Shown in pieces: positions 33,001 through 44,800 of a stretch of DNA of 64,000 nucleotides (position 1 is its first letter; every line of letters begins with the position of its first letter). Under the pieces are notes generated by a model, which saw only the letters and a list, made by a program, of their open reading frames with translations, did no database searches and had not been told where the DNA came from. The stretch is from Pleodorina starrii (Eukaryota > Chlorophyta > Chlorophyceae > Chlamydomonadales > Volvocaceae): positions 1,910,501 to 1,974,500 of the forward strand of contig BRXU01000019.1 in the NCBI GenBank assembly GCA_030267565.1, written 5' to 3'. The translations under genes were made by a program, and so were the position numbers.

Positions 33001-35188
33001 CCCGCCTAGGCGTCAAGACTTCATTCATGCAGACCGGCGGACTTACCACCATGTTCAGCAGCACATAGCCCTGCGCATCGTTGGAGCCGCCACTTCCGCA
33101 GACCAGCAGGGGGGTGCTCTGCAGCGAAGACAACGAACCGCGTCATGACAGGATCCGACCAGGCTGGCTATCTTCATTATGAAGACGCTAAACCGGCCAA
33201 ATTTTGGAAGTCGTATCCAAAGCTCAATCGTAATTTTATTTTGTTCACCAGCCCGGGGGCCACAAAAACGTCTGATGTCCTAGCGTCGTACGTGCCGTGC
33301 GAACGCTTTCCTGTGCCCTTTCGATGGCCCCTAAACGTTCGGCCGGAAGGATCGCTGGGAAGGAAGATGGCCACCCTGGACCCCACCTCACGTCCCGTTG
33401 CACGTATTGCGCCACGGGGTGTGGGCCCTGCACAGGCCTCATCCAGTCATGGGTTTCACGGCCGATCCAGTTACGCCAACCTGCCCCTTCCAACGTTCTT
33501 TTCCAGGCCCCGTCCGTCCCTTCCGGAGCGTTGTCTGGGTTCCGAAGACCCAGATAACGCTCCGATCCGGCCCCTTCACGTGAATTTCCCGTCACAACCC
33601 CAACCTTGCCGCTTCCCATCGCAGTAGCACTGGAAGACCTGAACAGCTCACCTTCTTCTTATTCTGCAGCAGCGCGCAAGCGTCCAGCTCCTCCGCCGGC
33701 TCCGTCCCCCCCTCGTACTGCTTGCCGCTGTCCAGGAATTTGTTGTCGTACAAGTTGCCATCCAGCACCGATATCTGCGTTTGTTGTGCGCGAGCGGGTG
33801 CGCCATCCGCACACCCGGCGCCCCAAAGAGGGAAAGCCAAGCTAAGCACAGGAAGCAGCGCTACCAGGACCGCATGCACACGGCGTGACACCTCGCCGGG
33901 AGTTGTTTTCACCACCACTTCTTGGACGAAACCAAGACCGTTCCCTGCCAACCAACCAGTTCCCGGGGTCTTCTCAATTGGGGCATTTTGCCGCCAGATT
34001 CCGGAGGACAGCGGCGCACCGTGGTGCGATCCGCCCGTCCACCCGCCAGCAAGCCCCTGAAAGCTGCCCCGATCCCCGCTGACGCAAGGCTGGACGTCCA
34101 GTGGCGCGCCACTGCGTCACCCACCTGCAGCGTAATCTCGGGCAGCTTCTCCTCCACGGGCTGCCCGGTGAGCGGGTCAATGAGTTCAACGCGGATGCCC
34201 GCACCGCACCGCGCCTTAAGAACGTCATTGACCAGGTACTTGCGATCGAAATTGACGGTGCAGCGGCGTGACGGGTTGTGCGTGCACAGTGCGCACTGGG
34301 GGTCCAGGCAACCCAAGGCGCTGCGGTTTTCATGCGTGGCGGCGCGACGTGGGGCGGAGAGGGAGGACAAGGATGGGCGGGCGCTAGCGTCAGCGACGGG
34401 GCGACGGGGCGGCGGAGAGAGAGGGTAAGTGCGCCTGCCGCGTGCGAGGGTCTTGCCGCTGACGTGGGTGCGTACGCAGGGGACAACAGGTCAGACGGGG
34501 GTCGCCGGCCCGGAACGTGACCCGGACAGGACGTGGGAGGCGAGGTGTATATCGAGCAGACTTTGTTGGCTGATGGCAGACATTTTGTAGGTTGATGGTA
34601 GGTGCCCTGGCCCGTGCGGCCGACTCGCAGAGCCGTTAGTAACTGCCGACGTAGGTTTTGAGAACGGCTAGCGCGCCTGCCCCGAACGCGCATGCAAGTC
34701 ACAGCGGCGCATGACGAGGTCACCGAAATCGGCACAGCGCGGCGCAACAGCGTGCGTCGGTTGGCAGCGCGGGCGCTGCGACCCCGGGCCAGCGGCGCGG
34801 TCCGACGGCCCACCAACTTCCCCTCTCTCCACCAGAAAGTCTGACTGCCCGGCTCACAGGCAGTCGTGGCGGAACACAAGCTGCAGCTGCTTGTCCTCCA
34901 GGCTCAGCTGTCCGTGGTCGCCCGGTGGAAGGTAGGCCAGGGCCTCCGCGGCGGCCCTGTCCAGCGTTTCCTTCGCGAGTCCAGGTGCATAATGACCGAG
35001 ACGCTGAGAGAAGTGGCTAATAAACTGAGTAATCCGCACGCGCACGTAGTCCTGGAAGCGGATAGACAGGCACGGTCAAATTTGCATCCCTTCATTAAAC
35101 CGAACTCGCCCTGTGCCGGTGTGCTCACCTCAAGAACCTGTGGAGGCGTCGGCTTCAACTCCCCAGGGACACGGATACGGGTAAACAT
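27020..35188 (-). CDS. CBP60-like (calmodulin-binding protein 60 type) transcription factor with long disordered tail
   Basis: Thirteen exons on the minus strand, all in phase: 35188-35129, 35051-34858, 34320-34125, 33774-33652, 33118-33047, 32725-32570, 32225-32051, 31718-31565, 31338-31263, 30918-30748, 30462-28713, 28352-27534, 27321-27020; 1,415 residues. An in-frame TAA directly before the ATG fixes the start. Residues about 70-400 follow the CBP60 order: GIRVELIDPLTGQPV, ISVLDGN, STPLLVCGSGGS, LNDLHVTDSSEAILSGRK with PPFRLLVRA, LNIRHAVSEGFVV, a helical stretch (PVSKLEHMGKETVKKL), then KLSKEKWDEARDHA and VVADNRMRAWY. CBP60 proteins bind calmodulin and DNA in the nucleus. Extra cysteines (CLDPQCALC, SRRC) sit near the N-terminus. 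Residues 460-1415 are Gln/His/Pro/Gly-rich with an HPSLQG repeat. The match is from memory of family motifs; calmodulin binding cannot be read here. Confidence 0.7.
29570..29870 (-). repeat. 18-bp coding repeat (HPSLQG), about 16 units
   Basis: Within the large CBP60-like exon. The unit GGGCATCCCAGCTTGCAG encodes GHPSLQ. About nine consecutive units are exact at the protein level; the others vary (HSGLQA, NPSVQG, HPGLQP, HHSLQG). Flanking Gln and His runs make this part of a Q-rich domain. Confidence 0.85.
31909..31932. repeat. (AGCC)n short microsatellite in a CBP60-like intron
   Basis: About six AGCC units in the intron between exons 32225-32051 and 31718-31565. Confidence 0.8.
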
Positions 35189-35834
35189 TTATAGCCCGCT
35201 TAGGTCGGGGAGCAGGCGACTTCCCCGCAGCTCCAGCATCGGCTTTACAAGAACTCTTCTAAGGTAGACCACGAGCCACTCATTTTGTTGACATAAGCCG
35301 CAATCCTACGTAAGTTGACGGGGTCTGCGTGCGCAGAGGCCACGGAAACTGCTTCTCGTATTTTGAGCAACAAATAATCGACGCGCGTGTAGACGTTAGC
35401 CCCAGAAGCAATCATAAATGTCGGTGAGGTGAAGAGTGTGGGAAACGAGTTCTGAAGGCCGGCTGGAGCCCAAGTCCAATGACTCGTGAGTACGGCTGGC
35501 GCAGGCTGGCAGGCAAACATGCTTGCTCAATTCTCATGTGCAACAGCAGCCCACGCATTACACCAGCGGAATATACACAGGGTCCATGCTGGCCATTGGC
35601 TGCAGAGAGGATGTATGAAGCACGAACTCCACGAACGAACCCCAGCCCACGTAACTAGCAGCGATGTCCTGACCTTCGGTTCCGCCTCTTAGGGCTTTTC
35701 ATCCATTGGTGGAAAACTTGCACCCGTCGTCGAGCCAGAGTTTCGGGTCAAAATGGACGGCATCTATCCGCGCGGCAGCATAAAACGTGTCCGTCTCACG
35801 GTGCGTTCCGATCAATTGGCGTTGTGACCTTTTT
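35189..35834. promoter_or_regulatory. Divergent promoter region between the CBP60-like gene and SMC5
   Basis: 646 bases between two outward-facing genes, with fairly ordinary base composition. On the minus strand TATAA abuts the CBP60-like ATG; this cannot act as a TATA box for that start and instead supplies the in-frame stop. No recognised element was found. Confidence 0.45.
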
Positions 35835-38800
35835 ATGCGCCCTCGAGTAACTCCCGAACTTCCGTCCCTAACCGCTGCATCGGTGGTTCCGTCCGTCGAC
35901 GCGCGGCTCGCGGTAACTTGTCCGACGGCCAATGTCGCCACAATGTCCGCGCTTCAGGATTTCATGGTAAGCGTCAGCCAGGGGATGGATGCGCTTCTGT
36001 GCCTCTGCGCTTGCGCGATGTGATGATAATGACACAACCGATGAGTAATGTGTACGGAAGGCACAGAACACCACGCTAGCGGGGCGTCGCAGCGTTGCCC
36101 CCCCCCATCCGCGGGCAATTTTAGCAACGGGTGTGTACGGTAGTGCCAACATCAACGGAGCTGGGGGAGGCTCTTGATGCGTTCGTACCCAGGGGCACCT
36201 GGGTAACCGCCCGGGCAGCTTGTCGTACCACGGCACGGCGACGCCCTGGCGCCACGAGCCGCACCTCCACGCGAGATAAAACCGCACGCTTCACGACACG
36301 CTGCCTTCCAGCACCAGCAGCACCTGCACCGGCAGCTCTCCGCTGCTGGTCCGTGCGCCCATGTGCAGCGACTTCCCGTGAGAGGTACCGCCGCACTAAC
36401 CGGCCAACGCAAACGATCTGTCGCGCTCCAGCCGCGAAAAGCCGTGACCGTGCCGTCGTGGTCAAAGCATTCGGCTCAGTGGCGCCAGCGGGCAAGAGCC
36501 CGCTGACCCAGATCCCCGCCCGCCCTGAGCCTCTGACGCTGCGGTTTCGTCACCACACGTCACCTCCCGCTCCCCGCCCCTGCTCCCGGGCACTTTTGCG
36601 TGCAGAGCTTCGTGGGCACGGTGGTGCTGGAGGCGGGCTCGCGAGTGAACCTCGTGGAAGGGCCAAACGGTACGGTACTGCCGTACCTGTACGGCTGCAG
36701 CAAGGGCAAGAGAGGGAGGGGGCGTTATTTCCGGTCCGAGGGGAGAGGCGGGCAAGGCGGGCGGGGTCTCTCAGCCCGGTCGGGTGCGGGGAATGGCCTG
36801 GCTGGGTGGCCGGCCGGGAGGATCGGGCGCTGCCGTGCGGAGTGCGGGGGCACCGGTCGGCGGCGGGGGGGGGAGCCCTACCACCCAAACCAACCGCTCC
36901 GAACCCAGATCAGCAAACAAACACGGGAAGCAGTGGGGCACTGCGGTGCAATCGCTGTCGCGAGCGCCCGGGTCAGCGGTACCCGGAGAAGCAGCTGCTT
37001 TGTTGCCAACATGCACTCGGTTTGTCGCAGGGTTGCGGGGCAGCACACAGACGGTGCAGCTGTGGGCACCTCTGTGTGTGTGTGTGTGTGAGTGTGTGTG
37101 CATCGTTGTTGCAGCGGTGCTAGCAGAGGTGGCGCGGGGGGGGCCGGCTGTGCGGCGGTGGGATCCCCCGCCCCTCCGGCGACTCGTTTGGTTCAGTCGA
37201 GGCGTGCCGGGACCGGGATCTCGGGAACTCGGAGCGGGGGTGTGCCACTCACTCGTTCATTCCTTGGCTGGTTCGTTCATTCGTTCGCTGGTTCACTCGT
37301 AGGCAGCGGCAAGAGCTCCCTGGTGACAGCGCTGTGTGTGGGTTTGGCGGGGAACATGAAGGTGAGGGGGGGAGGGAAGGGGGGGAGGGTGAAGGCGGGG
37401 CGGGTGAGAGGCAGCGGTGAGGGAGCAGGGAGGGGAGGGGAGGCTCGCGCGGTAGATGCGCCGCTCTGCGCCTTTTGCGGCGGCGCACCCATCCCACAGC
37501 CGACCGGTGGCCGGGCCGCTGCCGCGCTGCAGTGCCGCATTCATGGCCACGCCGCTTGGGTAGCCCGGTGGATCTCGGCGTTCGTGCGCCTGCCTCGCCG
37601 CCCCTCGCACCACCCCCTGCCTCACCCCCTGCCTCGCCACTCGCTCCCCACTCCAGTCCCTGGGCCGTCAGACCCGCCCCGAGGAGCTCATCCGCCGGGG
37701 CATGCCCGCCTTCGAGCTGGAGATCACGCTCAGCGGCGGGCCCAACCAGCCGGACATTGTCGTACACCGTCGTACGGAGCGCGTCTCGTCGAGCCGCGCA
37801 AGCAGCGCTCGGAAGCGGCGGCGCGGCGGCGGCGCCGCCGCCGCCGCTGCCGCCGCCGGCGGCGGCGGCGGCAGTGACCGCGACGATGACGGCGACGATG
37901 ACGGCGAGGAGGTCGGGGGCCCCGCAGCCGGCGGCGGCGGTGGCGGCAGCTGGTCGATCCACACGATGTGGCGGGTGGACGGTCAGGTGGTGACGGAGGC
38001 TCGCGTCAAGGAGCTGGTTCGGGGCCTGGGCATCCACTTCGAGAACCTCTGCCAGTTCCTGCCGCAGGTGGGGAGGGAGGGAGGGAGGGGGGCGGGGCGG
38101 GGAAGGAGGGCAGGGTTGGAGGGGCACTTCGTGTCTCTCCACGTGCACTTAGAAGAAAAGAAAACCTCCCCCTTCTGACCCCGTTCCGCTCCGCTCCGCC
38201 CTGCCCTACCCTGCCCCGCCCTGCCCTGCCCAGGAGCGTGTCACCGAGTTCAGCAACCTGGGTCCCACCGAGCTGCTGGAGAGCACCGAGGAGGCCATCG
38301 GGGACGGACACCTGCTGCAGCAGCACAACGAACTCAAGCGGCGCAGCGCACAGCTCAGGACCAAGCGGGAGGTGGGGCGAGGGCGGGGGGAAGGGGGGGG
38401 GCTGGGAGGTGGCGCCGGGTCGCGATGGCGGCAGGGCCCCACACCCCCGCTTCCCCCGGGGTGCGGCGGCGTGGAGGCGCCTGGCGGGGTGTCCGAGTAG
38501 CTGGGGCTCCCCACCCCTTCGCCGTCGACTGAACGCACGGCTGTGTCCGTGTCTGTGTCGTTGGCGTTGGCGGTCGGCCTTGCGCGAAGCACGCTGCTTG
38601 CGATTTGTACCAGGTTGTACCATGCGAGCGCTTGGGGGATGCGGCCTGCCGTCCCGCGGTTCAGTCCGGTTTTATCGATTGCGCCGTGTGGATGTCCATG
38701 TCCAAGCCCGTGTCGTTGTCCCTGTGTCTATGTCCCTGTGTCCATATCCCTGTGTGTGCGGTGTGTGCGGGTGCTTGGTGGCGCAGGAGCTTGGGCACAC

Positions 38801-41800
38801 GCGGGAGCGGCTGGCCCGAGTGGAGGCCGAGCAGGCGGCCAGTGCGTCCGAGGTCCGGCGGCTGCAGCGCAGGAACGCGCTGCGAAAGCAGGTGAGGGGG
38901 TGTGGGGACCGTGGGGGCGGGCAGCAGGGAAGCAGGTGAGGCCACCCGGAACTCCCTTCCCCCGCCCGCCACCCCTTTCTTTCTGCACGGGTGGGTGTCC
39001 GTCTGGGCTTGGTGCACTTTCTGCCGGCGGACCGGCGGACATGCCCATGCACCCCCCTCGGCCCGGTGACTCATTTTTATGTAAAGGAGCATATCACTCC
39101 CTGACCCCCTCGGCCTGGCGGCCGCAGCTCGCCGGCTCGCACCGTATCCGATTCTGCACCCGCCGGGGGGGCTGCCGAGGTCCGCGTCCGGCCCCAGCCG
39201 TCCTCGTCCTTCCTCGCCTCCGTCCCGCCGACATCGGTACATTGGTACACTGGTAAATCGGCACACCCCCACCCCACCCCCCTGTCCCGCTATCCCTGCA
39301 GGTGGAGCGGATGCGGCAAAAGGTGGTGTGGCTGGATCGGGAGCGCTCCCGGGAGCAGCTGGCGGCGGCCCGCGAGACGGCGGCGGCGGTGCAGGGCCGA
39401 GTGGAGGAGGCGCGGCAGCGCCTGCAGGCCGCGACGGCGCCGCTCAAGTAAGTTGGGCGGAGGGGGAAGCGGGCGTTGGGCCGCGTTGTTTTTGCCGTTC
39501 CGCTTCCAAGAAAAAGGAGGGTGGGGCCGGAGCGGAGCGGAGCAGACGCGGGGGGAGAGGCTGCGAGCTGCGAGCCTCCACAGCCTCTCGTTGCCGTTGC
39601 GGCGGCTCCGCAGCCCCAGCCCCAGCTGCTGCCCGTCGCCCCCTCCGCGCCGGGTCGTGTACCGGCGATCCCGCGCGTGAAGTGCGGTTACTGCTGTCCC
39701 GTCCCCCCCCGCCTTCCCCGCCTCGAACTCCCGTAAGTACGACTGCCTCACCTGCGGCTGGGGTGGCGACGGCGGCTGGGGCGGAGGCTGCGGCTGGGGC
39801 TGCGGCTGCGGCGGCTTTGCCCGCAGCCTCAGCCTCAGCCCGGAGAGGCGTCCGTCACTCGTGACTCAGGTTCACACACGACCCCGCCCGCTGCCTTCCG
39901 AGGTGCACCCCGCACCGCACCGCACCCCACCCCACCGCGCCGCAAACGCTCCCCACCCCACCTCACCCCGCTCCGCCCTCGCGCGTGCCCTCTCTCCGCA
40001 GCGACCGCAACCGCGAGCTCCAGGCCGCGAGGCAGGCTGTGGCCGCCCAGGCCAACGAGGCCCGGACGCTGGAGGGCCGCGTGAACCGGGCTCTGGAGGC
40101 GCTGCGGCGGCAGGAGGAGCTGGTTAAGGCTAAGGAGGAGGAGCTGCAGGGGGTGGGTGGAGGAGGGGGGGGCCGGGGGCCGGGTGGTGGTGGTGGGAAG
40201 AGGAAGGGGGGAAGGGCTGTGTGTGTTGGGGGGGTAGGAGCCCGCGGGAAGGGGGGCCGGCGACGGGGGAGGCGCAAAACGGAGCACAGTGCCGAGTCCG
40301 TGGCAGCGCTGCGCGGGCCAGCGCCGCTCCCGGCGCCTCTCTCTCAAGCCAAGTGCGGGGGCGGGGGATGCCTTGGCGGCTGGGCGGGTTCCGGACTCGT
40401 ACCTCGTGCGGTATGCCGGTGTGTATGAATGCATGAATGAATGAATGAATGGGGGGATCGGAGCATCGTACCGTCCAACACCACCAATGCCCTCACCACC
40501 AGGCCACGTCCCTCACAGACCTGCCCGCCCCTGTCCCCCCCCCCGACCCCACCCCAACCGCCGCAGCTGAATGCCAAGTCGACGCGCTGGCGGGCCGACG
40601 TGGCTAGCACCCGAACTAATCTGGCCCGGGTTCGCGAGGAGATGGCGGCGCTGCCCACCGGCCTCAGCCCCGCGCAGACGGCGCGACTGCAGGCACTGGA
40701 GCTGGAGATACAGCAGGCGGCCGGGGAGGTGGGTGAGGACGGGGGCGCAGCCTGGGTGCGGGGTGGGGGGGGGCGGTGAATGGGAGAGGGGGAAAGTAGC
40801 AGCGGAGCGACCGCCGCGGACGGACGGAGACGACGAGTGCGAACGGGGGACGGGGGACGAGGGACGGGGAGGGAGTACTCCCTTGCACGCCTGGCGGTGC
40901 TGTCACTCCTCCTCCTCGCAGCGACGCTCCGCCCAGGACCCCCCCTGCCGCTGCCTTACCGCCTGTGGACTCCCCCTGTACCGTTACATGCTGCTGTGTG
41001 GCGTTTGTGCTCGCACCACGCACGCAGGTGGGCTCCCTGGAGTTCGAGCTGGGTCAGAAGCGGAGGGACGTGGAGCAGCTGGGGGCGCAGATGCGGGCGC
41101 TGGAGGGTGAGGGGTGGGGGGTGAGGGGGGCGGAGAGGGCAGGGAGGCCCGCTGCGAGCCGGCAGTCGCGGGCGCGGGCGCGGGGAAGATATTCGCAGCG
41201 GAGGGACGGAGACGACGCGCGGGAGGGGGGGGGTAAGAAAACCGATGCCGCAGCGGAGGGACGTAGGCGACCAAGAACCCATTCAATACTTGCCTGCCAG
41301 CCATACCTGTTACCTCACCGATAGGGAGGGGGGGCGGGGGTGGCCGCAGGACGGAGCTGGGTCGTGGGTGGTGCCGCCAGGGGGGGGGTCGGGAGCGAGG
41401 AGGAGGGGACCCGCCCACAAATAACACACGCCACACACGCTCTCTCCGCCCACTCTCGCATACACCGCCTGCCCCATCCACCATACCCCCAACCTGACGG
41501 GGCTGCTCCCGCTCCACTTTCCCGAGGGCGCGCCCCTCCCCCCAGTCCACACCGCTCTGAGCCCGCGACCCAGTGACCCACCACCCACGGGAACCCATAA
41601 CACCCACCCGCCCGCCCACCTGCCCGCCCACCTGCCTGCCCACCTGCCCGCCCACCTGCCTGCCCACCTGCCTGCCCACCTGCCTGCCCACCTGCCTGCC
41701 TGCCCACCTGCCTGCCCACCTGCCTGCCCGCCCACCTGCCCGCCCACCTGCCTGCCCACCTGCCTGCCCACCTGCCCGCCCACCTGCCTGCCCACCTGCC

Positions 41801-44800
41801 CGCCCACCTGCCTGCCCACCTGCCTGCCCACCTGCCTGCCCACCTGCCTGCCCACCTGCCTGCCCACCTGCCAGCCCACCTGCCGGCCCACCTGCCTGCC
41901 CCCCAGCCCGCCCACCTGCCTGCCCACCTGCCAGCCCACCTGCCTGCCCACCCGCCCGCCCACCTGCCCGCCCACCTGCCTGCCCACCTGCCAGCCCACC
42001 TGCCCGCCCACCTGCCTGCCCACCTGCCCACCCACCTGCCCGCCCACCTGCCCGCCCACCTGCCCGCCCACCTGCCTGCCCACCTGCCTGCCCACCTGCC
42101 CGCCCACCTGCCTGCCCACCTGCCCGCCCACCTGCCTGCCCACCTGCCCGCCCACCTGCCCGCCCACCTGCCAGCCCACCTGCCTGCCCACCCGCCTGCC
42201 CACCTGCCTGCCCACCTGCCCGCCCACCTGCCTGCCCACCTGCCCGCCCACCTGCCCGCCCACCTGCCTGCCCACCTGCCCGCCCACCTGCCTGCCCACC
42301 TGCCCGCCCACCGGCCCGCCCACCTGCCTGCCCACCTGCCCGCCCACCTGCCTGCCCACCTGCCCGCCCACCTGCCTGCCCACCTGCCCGCCCACCTGCC
42401 TGCCCACCTGCCTGCCCACCTGCCCGCCCACCTGCCTGCCCACCTGCCCGCCCACCTGCCCGCCCACCTGCCCGCATACCTGCCTGCCCACCTGCCCGCC
42501 CACCTGCCTGCCCACCTGCCCGCCCACCTGCCTGCCCACCTGCTCGCCCACCTGCCTGCCCACCTGCCTGCCCACCTGCCTGCCCACCTGCCTGCTCACC
42601 TGCCAGCCCACCTGCCTGGCCACCTGCCCGCCCACCTGCCTGCCCACCTGCCCGCCCACCTGCCTGCCCACCTGCCCGCCCACCTGCCTGCCCACCTGCC
42701 CGCCCACCTGCCTGCCCACCTGCCAGCCCACCTGCCCGCCCACCTGCCTGCCGACCTGCCTGCCCACCTGCCTGCCCACCTGCCTGCCCACCTGCCTGCC
42801 CACCTGCCTGCCCACCTGCCTGCCCACCTGCCTGCCCACCTGCCTGCCCACCTGCCTGCCCACCTGCCTGCCCACCAGCCCGCCCACCTGCCTGCCCACC
42901 TGCCCGCCCACCTGCCTGCCCACCTGCCCGCCCACCTGCCCGCCCACCTGCCTGCCCACCTGCCCGCCCACCTGCCCGCCCACCTGCCCGCCCACCGGCC
43001 GGCCCACCTGCCCGCCCACCTGCCTGCCCACCTGCCGGCCCACCTGCCCGCCCACCTGCCTGCCCACTTGCCTGCCCACCTGCCTGCCCACCCGCCCGCC
43101 CACCTGCCTGCCCACCTGCCTGCCCACCTGCCTGCCCACCTGCCCGCCCACCTGCCTGCCCACCTGCCTGCCCACCTGCCTGCCCACCTGCCTGCCCACC
43201 CGCCTGCCCACCCGCCTGCCCACCCGCCGGCCCACCTGCCGGCCCACCCGCCCGCCCACCTGCCCGCCCACCTGCCGGCCCACCTGCCCGCCCACCTGCC
43301 TGCCCACCTGCCCGCCCACCTGCCCGCCCACCTGCCTGCCCACCTGCCTGCCCACCTGCCTGCCCACCTGCCTGCCCACCTGCCCGCCCACCTGCCTGCC
43401 CACCTGCCTGCCCACCTGCCTGCCCACCTGCCTGCCTGCCTGCCTGCCTGCCCACCTGCCTGCCCGCCCACCTGCCCGCCCACCTGCCTGCCCACCTGCC
43501 TGCCCACCTGCCCGCCCACCTGCCTGCCCACCTGCCCGCCCACCTGCCTGCCCACCTGCCTGCCCACCTGCCAGCCCACCGGCCAGCCCACCTGCCTGCC
43601 CACCTGCCTGCCCACCTGCCTGCCCACCTGCCTGCCCACCTGCCTGCCCACCTGCCCGCCCACCTGCCCGCCCACCTGCCTGCCCACCTGCCTGCCCACC
43701 TGCCCGCCCACCTGCCCGCCCACCTGCCTGCCCACCTGCCCGCCCACCTGCCCGCCCACCTGCCCGCCCACCGGCCCGCCCACCGGCCTGCCCACCTGCC
43801 CGCCCACCTGCCCGCCCACCTGCCTGCCCACCTGCCTGCCCACCTGCCCGCCCACCTGCCTGCCCACCTGCCCGCCCACCTGCCTGCCCACCTGCACGCC
43901 CACCTGCCCGCCCACCTGCCTGCCCACCTGCCTGCCCACCTGCCTGCCCACCTGCCTGCCCACCTGCCCGCCCACCTGCCTGCCCACCTGCCCGCCCACC
44001 TGCCCGCCCACCTGCCTGCCCACCTGCCCGCCCACCTGCCTGCCCACCTGCCCGCCCACCTGCCCGCCCACCTGCCTGCCCACCTGCCCGCCCACCTGCC
44101 TGCCCACCTGACCGCCCACCTGCCTGCCCACCTGCCCGCCCACCTGCCTGCCCACCTGCCTGCCCACCTGCCCGCCCACCTGCCTGCCCACCTGCCCGCC
44201 CACCTGCCCGCCCACCTGCCCGCCCACCTGCCCGCCCACCTGCCCGCCCACCTGCCCGCCCACCTGCCCGCCCACCTGCCTGCCCACCTGCCCGCCCACC
44301 TGCCTGCCCACCTGCTCGCCCACCTGCCTGCCCACCTGCCTGCCCACCTGCCTGCCCACCTGCCTGCTCACCTGCCCGCCCACCTGCCTGCCCACCTGCC
44401 CGCCCACCTGCCTGCCCACCTGCCCGCCCACCTGCCTGCCCACCTGCCCGCCCACCTGCCTGCCCACCTGCCAGCCCACCTGCCTGCCCACCTGCCAGCC
44501 CACCAGCCAGCCCACCAGCCAGCCCACCAGCCCGCCCACCGGCCTGCCCACCAGCCCGCCCACCCGCCCGCCCACCTGCCAGCCCACCTGCCCGCCCACC
44601 TGCCTGCCCACCTGCCCGCCCACCTGCCCGCCCACCTGCCTGCCCACCTGCCCGCATACCTGCCTGCCCACCTGCCCGCCCACCAGCACGCCCACCTGCC
44701 CGCCCACCTGCCCGCCCACCTGCCTGCCCACCTGCCTGCCCACCTGCCTGCCCACCTGCCTGCCCACCTGCCCGCCCACCTGCCTGCCCACCTGCCCGCC

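Noticed and set aside
35170..35195. TATA box of the CBP60-like gene
   Set aside because: The TATAA abuts the start codon, so it is too close to act as a TATA box for that ATG; it serves only as the in-frame stop.
36121..36605. Possible minus-strand gene with Arg/Ala-rich ORF
   Set aside because: No family features or splice context; it lies in SMC5 intron 1.
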